Origin: Pelomonas sp. CA6
Lineage (GTDB): Bacteria; Pseudomonadota; Gammaproteobacteria; Burkholderiales; Burkholderiaceae_C
DNA: 64,000 bases
Assembly: GCF_022549225.1 (NCBI RefSeq)
Contig: NZ_JAKZFD010000012.1
Span: 88,543-152,542, forward strand
Direction: 5' to 3'
The position numbers and the translations under genes were made by a program. Below the pieces are notes generated by a model. It did no database searches and was not told the DNA's origin. It saw only the letters and a list, made by a program, of their open reading frames with translations. Each line of letters begins with the position of its first letter. Positions within the stretch are counted from its first letter, which is position 1. This document shows, in pieces, positions 26,912 to 34,323 of this stretch.

Positions 26912-28789
26912 ATGAGCGCCCCCCGCCCCGCCGCTTCGCGCCGGCCCCCGCTCTGGCGCCGTGCCGCGCGTCTCGGCCTGCTGGCGCTGGGCCTGCTGGC
27001 GGCGACCGCCGCGCCCGCCGCCGCCGAACCCGCCGCGGCCTCCTCCGCCCCCACCGCTGCCGCGGCACCCAAGGTGCTGCGCTACGCCTTCCAGATCGCC
27101 GAGACCGGCTTCGACCCCGCGCAGATCAGCGACACCTACTCGCGCATCATCACCTCGCACGTCTTCGAGGCTCTGTACCACTACGACTATCTGGCGCGGC
27201 CGGTGAAGGTCAGGCCGCTGACCGCCGCGGCCATGCCCGAGGTCTCGGACGACTTCCGCACCTGGACCATCCGGCTGCGTCCGGGCATCTACTTCGCCGA
27301 CGACCCGGTCTTCCAGGGCCGCCGGCGCGAGCTGACCGCCGAGGACTATGTCTACAGCTTCAAGCGCTTCGCCGACCCGACGCTGAAGGCCCCCGGCTGG
27401 GTGGACGTGCAGGAGATGGGCATCCTGGGCCTGGACGCGCTGCGCGCCGAGGCGCTGCGCCGCGGCCGGCCGCTGAACTACGACACCCCCATCGAGGGCC
27501 TGCGCGCGCTGGACCGCTACACGCTGCAGATCCGCATCGCCAAGTCCCGCCCGCGCCTGATCTACACGCTGGCGCAGAACGACTACTTCGGCGCCGTCGC
27601 GCGCGAGGTCATCGAGGCCTATGCGGGCGCCACCATGGAGCACCCGGTGGGCACCGGGCCCTTCGTGCTGTCGCGCTGGCGGCGCAGCTCGCTGATCGTG
27701 CTGGAGAAGAACCCCGGCTACCGCGAGCGCGTCTTCGACGCTGAACCCGCGCCCGACGACGCCGAGGGCCAGGCCATCCTGGCCCGGCTCAAGGGCCGGC
27801 GCCTGCCCATGATCGACCGCGTGGAGGTCTCCATCATCGAGGAGAGCCAGCCGCGCTGGCTGTCCTTCCTGACTGGGCAGCACGACCTGCTGGACCGCGT
27901 GCCGCCGGAGTTCACCGACGTCGCGCTGCCCGGCGGCCGGCTCGCGCCCAACCTGGCGAAGCAGGGCCTGCGGCTGCACCGCCTGCTCGGGGCGGACGCC
28001 GTGTTCACCTTCTTCAACGTCGAGCACCCCATGCTGGGCGGCATGAGCCCGGAGCGCGTGGCGCTGCGCCGCGCGCTCGCGCTGAGCCTGGACATCCGCC
28101 GCGAGATCGACGGCATCCGGCGCGGCCAGGCCGTGGTGGCGCAGTCGATGTCCATGCCCCACACCAGCGGCTACGACGCCGACTTCAAGAGCGAGATGGG
28201 CGACTACGACCCGGCGCGCGCCAAGGCGCTGCTGGACCTCTACGGCTATGTCGACCGCGACGGCGACGGCTGGCGCGACCAGCCCGACGGTTCGCCGCTG
28301 GTGATCGAGATCGCCACCCAGCCCGACGCGCTCTCGCGCCAGTACGACGAGCTGTGGCAGCGCAACTTCAGCGCCGTCGGCGTGCGCACCCGCTTCATCC
28401 AGGGCAAGTGGCCCGAGCAGCTGCGCCAGGCGCGCGCCGGCAAGCTGATGCTGTGGATGCTGGGCGACAGCGGCACCTCGCCCGACGGGCTGAAGGCGCT
28501 GCAGCGGCTCTACGGCCCGGCGATCGGCGCGCAGAACTACTCGCGCTTTCGCCTGCCCGAGTTCGACGCGCTCTACGAGCGCCTGCAGGTGATGCCCGAC
28601 GGGCCGCAGCGCGACGCGCTGTTCCGCGAGGCCAAGCGCCTGCAGCTGGCCTACATGCCGCTGAAAAGCCATGTGTTCCGCATCGTCAACGACCTCACCC
28701 AGCCCTGGGTGATCGGCTATCGTCGGCCCCTGTTCCGCAACGAGTTCTGGCACTTCATCGATATCGATCAGTCCCGGCAGACGCAATGA
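26912..28789 (+). CDS. ABC transporter solute-binding protein, family 5 (tandem paralogue 4 of 5)
   Basis: A 625-aa protein, 13 bases after paralogue 3. It has a long Ala-rich signal region, then KVLRYAFQIAETGFDPAQIS. It shares the DDAEGQAI segment, HPVGTGPFVLSRWRRSSLI and the DRDGDGWRD loop. The lobe that contacts the ligand differs from its neighbours (for example LLDRVPPEFTDVALPGG in place of the MVDEVP-type stretch), which suggests another ligand preference. It ends FWHFIDID and overlaps the start of paralogue 5. Confidence 0.9.
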   Translation: MSAPRPAASRRPPLWRRAARLGLLALGLLAATAAPAAAEPAAASSAPTAAAAPKVLRYAFQIAETGFDPAQISDTYSRIITSHVFEALYHYDYLARPVKVRPLTAAAMPEVSDDFRTWTIRLRPGIYFADDPVFQGRRRELTAEDYVYSFKRFADPTLKAPGWVDVQEMGILGLDALRAEALRRGRPLNYDTPIEGLRALDRYTLQIRIAKSRPRLIYTLAQNDYFGAVAREVIEAYAGATMEHPVGTGPFVLSRWRRSSLIVLEKNPGYRERVFDAEPAPDDAEGQAILARLKGRRLPMIDRVEVSIIEESQPRWLSFLTGQHDLLDRVPPEFTDVALPGGRLAPNLAKQGLRLHRLLGADAVFTFFNVEHPMLGGMSPERVALRRALALSLDIRREIDGIRRGQAVVAQSMSMPHTSGYDADFKSEMGDYDPARAKALLDLYGYVDRDGDGWRDQPDGSPLVIEIATQPDALSRQYDELWQRNFSAVGVRTRFIQGKWPEQLRQARAGKLMLWMLGDSGTSPDGLKALQRLYGPAIGAQNYSRFRLPEFDALYERLQVMPDGPQRDALFREAKRLQLAYMPLKSHVFRIVNDLTQPWVIGYRRPLFRNEFWHFIDIDQSRQTQ

Positions 28790-30600
28790 CGATGCAGACC
28801 ACACGACGACAGGCCCTGACCCTGGGCGGCGGCCTGCTGGCCGCGCCGCTGGCCGGCCACGCGCAGGCGGCGCCCGAGAAATGCCTGCGCTACGCCTTCC
28901 TGGTGGCCGAGACGGGCTTCGATCCCGCCCAGCTCAGCGACCTGTACTCGCGCATCATCACCAGCCACATCTTCGACGCGCCCTACAAGTACGACCACCT
29001 GGCGCGGCCGTTCAAGGTCAAGCCCAACACCGCCGAGGCCCTGCCCGAGGTGTCGGCCGACCACCGCACCTGGACCCTGCGCCTGCGCCCCGGCATCTAC
29101 TTCGCCGACGACCCGGCCTTCGGTGGCCGCAAGCGCGAACTGGTGGCCGAAGACTATGTCTACAGCCTCAAGCGCATCTTCGACCCCGCGCTGAAGAGCC
29201 CGCTGTACTCGGCCTACCTCCAGGAAGGCATCCTGGGGCTGCAGGCCCTGCGCGACGAGGCGCTCAAGGGCAAGAAGCCCTTCGACTACGACCGGCCGGT
29301 GGAGGGCGTGCGCGCGCTGGACCGCTACACGCTGCAGTTCCGCCTGCGCGATCCGCGCCCGCGCTTCATCTACAGCCTGGCGGCGGGCGACACCTATGGC
29401 GCCGTCGCGCGCGAAGTGGTGGAGCGCTACGGCGACGACATCATGGCCCACCCGGTGGGCACCGGCCCCTTCATGCTGGAGCGCTGGCGGCGCAGCTCCT
29501 TCATCCGCCTGGTGCGCAACCCCGGCTTTCGCGAGCTCTACTACGACGCCGAGCCCAACGCCGACGACGCCGAGGGTCAGGCCTTGCTCGCGCGCTTCAA
29601 GGGGCGCCGCCTGCCCATGCTGGACGCGGTGGAAATCTCCATCATCGAGGAAGGCCAGCCACGCTGGCTGTCCTTCCTGAACCGGCAGTTCGACCTGCTC
29701 TTCCTGCTGCCCGAGGAATACGCTGACGTTGCCGTGCCCAACGGCCGGCTGGCGCCCAACCTGGCCAAGCAGGGCCTGAAGCTGCACCGCGTGCTGGCCA
29801 GCGACCGCACGCTGGTCTACTTCAACATGGAAGACCCCATCGTCGGCGGCTATGCGCCCGAGAAGGTGGCGCTGCGCCGCGCCATCGCGCTGGGCACCGA
29901 CCTGGAGCGCGAGATCCGCGGCCCGCGCCGCAACCAGGCCATCCCGGCGCAGTCGGTGGTTTCGCCCATGACCTGGGGCTACGACGCCGACTACCGCAAC
30001 CCGATGAGCGAGTACGACCCGGCGCGCGCGCAGGCGCTGCTGGACCTGTACGGCTACCGCGACCGCGACGGCGACGGCTGGCGCGAGATGCCCGACGGCA
30101 GCCCGCTGGTGCTGGAGTACGCGTCGCAGCCCGATTCGCGCTCGCGGCCCTACGAGGAGCTGTGGAAGCGCGACATGGACAAGCTGGGCCTGCGCCTGCG
30201 CGTGCGGTCCGCGCAATGGCCCGAGAACCTGAAGGCCGCGCGCGCCGGCCAGCTGATGATCTGGCAGCTGGGCTTCAGCTCGTCGACGCCGGACGCGCAG
30301 CTGGGCCTGGAGCTGCTCTACGGCCCCGCGGCCGGCGGCCAGAACCTGGGCCGCTTCCGGCTCGCGCGCTTCGACCAGCTCTACGAGAAGATGCTGGGAC
30401 TGCCCGACGGGCCCGAGCGCCTGGCCGCGCTGCGCGAGATCCAGCGCCTCACCACCGCCTACATGCCGCACAAGTACCGCGTGCACCGCATCGTCAACGA
30501 CCTCAGCCATCCCTGGGTACACGGCTACCGCCGCCCCATCTTCACGCAGCAGTTCTGGCAATATCTGGACCTCGACCCGGCGCGCCAGATCAAGACCTGA
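28786..30600 (+). CDS. ABC transporter solute-binding protein, family 5 (tandem paralogue 5 of 5)
   Basis: About 604 aa. The ATG at 28786 overlaps the previous stop (ATGA); a second ATG at 28792 is possible. The N-terminus TTRRQALTLGGGLLAAPLAG looks like a twin-arginine signal. It keeps CLRYAFLVAETGFDPAQLSD, HPVGTGPFMLERWRRSSFI and DRDGDGWRE, and ends FWQYLDLD. It closes the paralogue run; a short CG palindrome (CCCCGCGCGGGG, 30601-30612) follows at once and may be part of a weak terminator. Confidence 0.9.
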   Translation: MTMQTTRRQALTLGGGLLAAPLAGHAQAAPEKCLRYAFLVAETGFDPAQLSDLYSRIITSHIFDAPYKYDHLARPFKVKPNTAEALPEVSADHRTWTLRLRPGIYFADDPAFGGRKRELVAEDYVYSLKRIFDPALKSPLYSAYLQEGILGLQALRDEALKGKKPFDYDRPVEGVRALDRYTLQFRLRDPRPRFIYSLAAGDTYGAVAREVVERYGDDIMAHPVGTGPFMLERWRRSSFIRLVRNPGFRELYYDAEPNADDAEGQALLARFKGRRLPMLDAVEISIIEEGQPRWLSFLNRQFDLLFLLPEEYADVAVPNGRLAPNLAKQGLKLHRVLASDRTLVYFNMEDPIVGGYAPEKVALRRAIALGTDLEREIRGPRRNQAIPAQSVVSPMTWGYDADYRNPMSEYDPARAQALLDLYGYRDRDGDGWREMPDGSPLVLEYASQPDSRSRPYEELWKRDMDKLGLRLRVRSAQWPENLKAARAGQLMIWQLGFSSSTPDAQLGLELLYGPAAGGQNLGRFRLARFDQLYEKMLGLPDGPERLAALREIQRLTTAYMPHKYRVHRIVNDLSHPWVHGYRRPIFTQQFWQYLDLDPARQIKT

Positions 30601-30650
30601 CCCCGCGCGGGGCCCGTTCCCCCGTCCTTCGTGCCTCGCAGTACCGGCCC

Positions 30651-31547
30651 ATGCAAGCGTTGTTTTCCGAGCTTCCGCGACGCGCCACCCTGGGGCTGGC
30701 CGGCATGGCGGGGCTGGGCCTGGCGCTGCCGCTGCGGGCCGCCGCGCAGCCGCCGGTGCAGGCCCTGCTGCCCGACGACGTGCTGGAGGACTACCGGCGC
30801 TTTCTCGCCGGCCGCGCGCCGCTGACGCTGCGCGACTACGGCGGCGCCCACAGCCGCCGCGATGTCGCCGAGGTGCTGCTGCTGCAACAGGCGCTGCAGG
30901 CCGGAGGCGACACGCGCCGCGTCAGCCTCGGAGGCATGCCCACCGATGCGCGCCTGCAGCTGGAGCTGCGTTCCGGCCGCGCGCTGTGCAGCGCGACCAG
31001 CTACTGGCGCGCCGACGTTTCCGAGGTCCAGCACGAACTGCTGCTGAGCGCCGCCGTGCTGCAGCAGGGCGAGTTCGAGGCCGGCCTCTACACGCTGCCC
31101 GGCCATGCGCGCGCCCTGGGCTGCCGCACGCTGGCCGAGGTGCGCCGGCTTACCGTGCTGTCCAACCGCGACTGGCATGTGGACTGGCAGACCCTGCGCG
31201 CGCTGGGCCTGCAGCACCTGCTGCATGTGGGCAACTGGAAGCAGATGCCGCGCATGCTGGCCAGCGGCCGCGCCGACGTGCTGCTGGCGCCCTTCCAACC
31301 CACGCCCGACCTGTCGCTGCAGGTCGACGGGCTGCGCCTGGTGCCCATTCCCGGGCTCAAGATCGAGATGCACGGCACGCGCCACTTCCTGATCTCGCGC
31401 AGCCACCCGCAGGGCCAGGTCTTGCGCGAGCGGCTCGACGCCGGCCTGGCCGAACTGCGCCGCCAGGGCCTGCTGCGCCGCGCCTACCAGCAGTCCGGCT
31501 TCTTCAACAGCCGCGTGCAGGACTGGACCGTGTTGCGCGCCGGCTGA
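30651..31547 (+). CDS. Periplasmic substrate-binding-like protein (family-3 type), unknown ligand
   Basis: About 298 aa. The ATG at 30651 gives ELPRRATLGLAGMAGLGLAL, a Tat-like or long Sec signal. The mature protein has no solute-binding signature I can name firmly, but the layout is that of short amino-acid-type (SBP_bac_3) periplasmic proteins: two lobes, a GLYTLPGHARALG segment, LASGRADVLLAPFQPTPD in the second lobe and a C-terminal helix AGLAELRRQGLLRRAYQQSG as in these proteins. Lying 50 bases after the binding-protein run, it may belong to the same transcript. It could sense or bind a ligand rather than feed a transporter. Confidence 0.65.
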   Translation: MQALFSELPRRATLGLAGMAGLGLALPLRAAAQPPVQALLPDDVLEDYRRFLAGRAPLTLRDYGGAHSRRDVAEVLLLQQALQAGGDTRRVSLGGMPTDARLQLELRSGRALCSATSYWRADVSEVQHELLLSAAVLQQGEFEAGLYTLPGHARALGCRTLAEVRRLTVLSNRDWHVDWQTLRALGLQHLLHVGNWKQMPRMLASGRADVLLAPFQPTPDLSLQVDGLRLVPIPGLKIEMHGTRHFLISRSHPQGQVLRERLDAGLAELRRQGLLRRAYQQSGFFNSRVQDWTVLRAG

Positions 31548-31622
31548 GCTACCCGGTCTGGTGGGTTGACGGCGCGGCGCGGCGGCGCCGACACTGGGCC
31601 GTCACGGCAGCGGGAGCGCGGC

Positions 31623-32015
31623 ATGAAGATTCCCCCCGGGTTTTGCACCGTCACGCCCTACTTTTTCGTGGCGGGGGCCGAGGGCTTCGTGGACTTCCTG
31701 GTCCGTGGCCTGGGCGGCGAGGAGCTGCGGCGCACGGCGCGGCCCGACGGCCGCATCGCCAACGCCCAGGTGCGGCTGGGCGGCTCCACCGTGATGGTCA
31801 GCGAAAGCAGCGCCGCCTATCCGCCCATGCCCAGCTCCTGCTATCTCTACGTCGAGGACGCCGACGCCGCGATGGCGGGCGCGCTGCACGGCGGCGCCGC
31901 CCAGGTGATGGCGGTGGCCGACATGCCCTATGGCGACCGCCAGGGCGGCGTGCGCGACGCCTGGGGCAATCTCTGGTGGATTTCGCAGCGGCTCGAAGAC
32001 GGGCCCTACCGCTGA
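31623..32015 (+). CDS. VOC (glyoxalase/PhnB-like) family protein
   Basis: A 130-aa protein with the VOC fold pattern: VTPYFFVAGAEGFVDFLVRG, then beta strands ending in the typical YLYVEDADAAMAGALHGGA and GVRDAWGNLWWISQR. PhnB-like VOC proteins are of mixed and mostly unknown function (dioxygenase, isomerase or drug-binding). The start gives the family N-terminus, with GGGAG about 8 bases upstream. It is 22 bases before the next gene and may be co-transcribed. Confidence 0.85.
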   Translation: MKIPPGFCTVTPYFFVAGAEGFVDFLVRGLGGEELRRTARPDGRIANAQVRLGGSTVMVSESSAAYPPMPSSCYLYVEDADAAMAGALHGGAAQVMAVADMPYGDRQGGVRDAWGNLWWISQRLEDGPYR

Positions 32016-32037
32016 ACACCAACCCTGGGGAGCACGC

Positions 32038-32961
32038 ATGGGACGCATCTGGTTTGCCAAGGGCCTGCGCGGCATGATCGCCAAGCGCATCCAGCTGGAC
32101 CTGCTGCGGCAGGGCTTCTTCGTGCCGCCGGCCGACAAGTTCGCCGACGGTGTCTTCGGCGGCGATACCGAGGCCACGCTGCGCCGCCTGCAGCAGGCGC
32201 GCGGGCTGGCCCTCAGTGGCTGCGTGGACGAGCCGACCTGGCAACAGCTGACCCCCGACCCGCTGCCCTCGCTGTTCGAGCGCTGCCTGGGCCTGACGGC
32301 CGACTTTGAAGGCCACGGCTTCGGCCTGCTGCAGGGCAACTTCGACGGCGCCGGCCTGACCTGGGGCGTGATCGGCTTCACCCTGTCCAATGGCGAGATC
32401 CAGCAGCTGCTGGCGCAGGCCGAGGCCCAGCAACCCGGCACGCTGGACCGTGTGCTGGGGCCGCTGGCGGCGACCTGGCGCCAAGTCGTCGCGCGGCCGC
32501 TCGCCGCGCAGGTGGCCTGGGCCGACAGCCTCAGCAGCGGCCCCTCCAAGACCCAGATGCCACAGCCCTGGCGCGACGCCTTCGCGCGCCTGGGCGACGA
32601 GCCCGTCGTCAAGCGGCTGCAGATGCAGCGCGCCTACGACGCCTACTTCGTGCCCGCCGCCGACACCGCGCGCCGCCTGCAGCTGCGCAGCGAGCTGGGC
32701 GTGGCGCTGGCCTTCGACTGCCATGTGCAGAACGGCAAGTCGCGCATGCAGGCGGTGCAGCAGCTCGCCCCGCTGGCCGGCCAGATCAGCGAGGCCCAGA
32801 TGCGCCGCCGCCTGGCGCAATGCGTGGCCGGTCTGTGCCGGCCGGAGTACAGCGACGATGTGGGCTGCCGCAAGCTTGCCATCGCCACGGGCGCCGGCAC
32901 GGTGCATGGGCGCAGCTACCGGCTGGCCGCCTGGGGGTTGGACGAGAGCTTGGCGGCTTAG
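32038..32961 (+). CDS. Peptidoglycan-binding protein with chitosanase/lysozyme-like domain
   Basis: About 307 aa, start preceded by GGGGAG. Residues ~12-70 look like a PG_binding_1 repeat (RIQLDLLRQGFFVPPADKF, GDTEATLRRLQQARGL). From ~80 comes a domain resembling the lysozyme-superfamily chitosanase (GH46-like) proteins: LTADFEGHGFGLLQGNFDGA then LTWGVIGFT, where E91 and D103 would be candidate catalytic residues. No signal peptide is visible, so export would need another route (holin-like, phage or secretion system). It stands alone after the VOC gene. Enzymatic activity is inferred. Confidence 0.6.
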   Translation: MGRIWFAKGLRGMIAKRIQLDLLRQGFFVPPADKFADGVFGGDTEATLRRLQQARGLALSGCVDEPTWQQLTPDPLPSLFERCLGLTADFEGHGFGLLQGNFDGAGLTWGVIGFTLSNGEIQQLLAQAEAQQPGTLDRVLGPLAATWRQVVARPLAAQVAWADSLSSGPSKTQMPQPWRDAFARLGDEPVVKRLQMQRAYDAYFVPAADTARRLQLRSELGVALAFDCHVQNGKSRMQAVQQLAPLAGQISEAQMRRRLAQCVAGLCRPEYSDDVGCRKLAIATGAGTVHGRSYRLAAWGLDESLAA

Positions 32962-33112
32962 GGCGGGGGCGCGCGCCTGACGCGGCTTTGCCATCGACCT
33001 GAGATGCGCCGACCAACCGCGCCTTCGTCGTGAGGCACCGAGCGCCTGCCCTGCGAGGGATGGCCTGGCGGCCCCGAAACGCCGGACACATGAACCCGGG
33101 GCGCCGCCGGGC

Positions 33113-33691
33113 TCAGGCCGGCACCACCGTCACGCGCGGCCAGCGCTCCGTGTAGCGCTTCGCGGCAGTCCGGTCGCGGTAGTTTTGCAGGCTGGCCCGC
33201 GCCGGATTTCTGCGCACCACCATGTTGAAAAGATCGTCCAGCCCCAGCGGCGCGATCACCCGGACGCGGTCGTCCGCGTCCAGCCAGACGGCGACCGAGG
33301 TGGCGTACTCCGGCCAGGAGGCCACGGCCTCTTCGAGCGAGCGCAGCGGCGCGACGGCATGGCCGAAGCAGGACTCGAACCACAGGTGCACCGCGGCCTG
33401 GTTCGTCACCTCCCACGGGACGTCCGGCAGGTGCGCCTGCAACTGGCGCTGCAGCGCCGCATCGCGTTCGCTGCTCAGGTCGTGGGGGTCGAAGAACGCC
33501 ACGTCGACATCGGCCAGGGCCGAGGGGCGCTCATGGCCGCTCAGGGCGTCCCAGACCAGGTTGCGAATGGCTCCTGCGCCGATGCACCAGGACTCCAGCC
33601 CCAGCGTCCGCACTGCCCGCAGGGCCTGCATCAGCCAGGCGCTGTCGTGCACGAGCTGGGTCAGGTGTTGGCTGTGTTGCGAGGTGGGCAT
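33113..33691 (-). CDS. Nucleotidyltransferase-family protein (DUF925/COG3575 type)
   Basis: A 192-aa protein with an N-terminal helix (AVRTLGLESWCIGAGAIRN), then VWDALSGH and DVDVAFFDPHDLS, the layout of the DUF925 nucleotidyltransferase-like family, in which GAGAIRN is the GS-like motif and DVDVAFFD carries the metal-binding acids. The C-terminal half has GLDDLFNMVVRRNP, also conserved in the family. Substrate unknown. It marks the left edge of the lower-GC accessory region. Confidence 0.8.
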   Translation of the reverse strand: MPTSQHSQHLTQLVHDSAWLMQALRAVRTLGLESWCIGAGAIRNLVWDALSGHERPSALADVDVAFFDPHDLSSERDAALQRQLQAHLPDVPWEVTNQAAVHLWFESCFGHAVAPLRSLEEAVASWPEYATSVAVWLDADDRVRVIAPLGLDDLFNMVVRRNPARASLQNYRDRTAAKRYTERWPRVTVVPA

Positions 33692-34323
33692 GGCGGGATG
33701 GGGTGCGATTCATCGTATCTGGTTGCCGGGCACGGAAGCGCGAAACAGTGGTTTGTCTCAGTACTTCGGCCACCATGGCCGAGAAGAATGGGCGGTGTGC
33801 GCCGCTGCCGCAGCCGCGTTAGACCGCCCAGCGTTCAGGCCGTTTGCGGAGGCCGTCCATGGCCCGCTTGCAGTGAATCCGGATGCTGACACCGCAATTC
33901 GAACCGCTGGCAACGACGGCAACGACCTTGGGTATCGCTATCAAGCGGGAGTGGTTCGGGAGTCGCGGGCTGCTTGTGAGTGGTCGGAATGGCCGGTGAG
34001 TGCCGTCAACTTCAAGCGGGAATCCGGTTGTGCTGGGCGACAGGCGGTTCTGCAGCGATAGGTGTCAGTCGCCACGACGGCTCGAACGCACGATCTCCGT
34101 CCTACACCGGTCGTAGACTGAGCAAGCGGACGCGCTGCGTTGCCTCGGTGAGTTACCGCAATCCGGCGGCAAGGGGCGCCGGCCTTCACTCGCTGGCGAT
34201 CCCAGTACTGTGAAGGTTGCCGCGAATGCGGGCCGCACGAACCAATGACAACAGAACCGCTAGCTTTCGTCTTGTGGTCGGAAGGGGCACACGTCCACAT
34301 CTGCGAAGTCCTACTATTGCTGT
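33692..34323. other. Gene-poor gap at the left edge of the accessory region
   Basis: These 632 bases lie between the nucleotidyltransferase and the HEAT-like gene. Base composition drops from the GC-rich background, and the ORFs that cross it on either strand lack codon-like composition and start within sequence of no recognisable family. I see no repeat, tRNA or integrase. The promoter of the 857-aa gene should lie at the right end, near 34200-34320, but no clear -35/-10 pair is visible. Confidence 0.5.

Noticed and set aside
21355..30561. Long minus-strand ORFs opposite the five binding proteins
   Set aside because: Each mirrors a binding-protein gene and has shadow composition without any recognisable domain.
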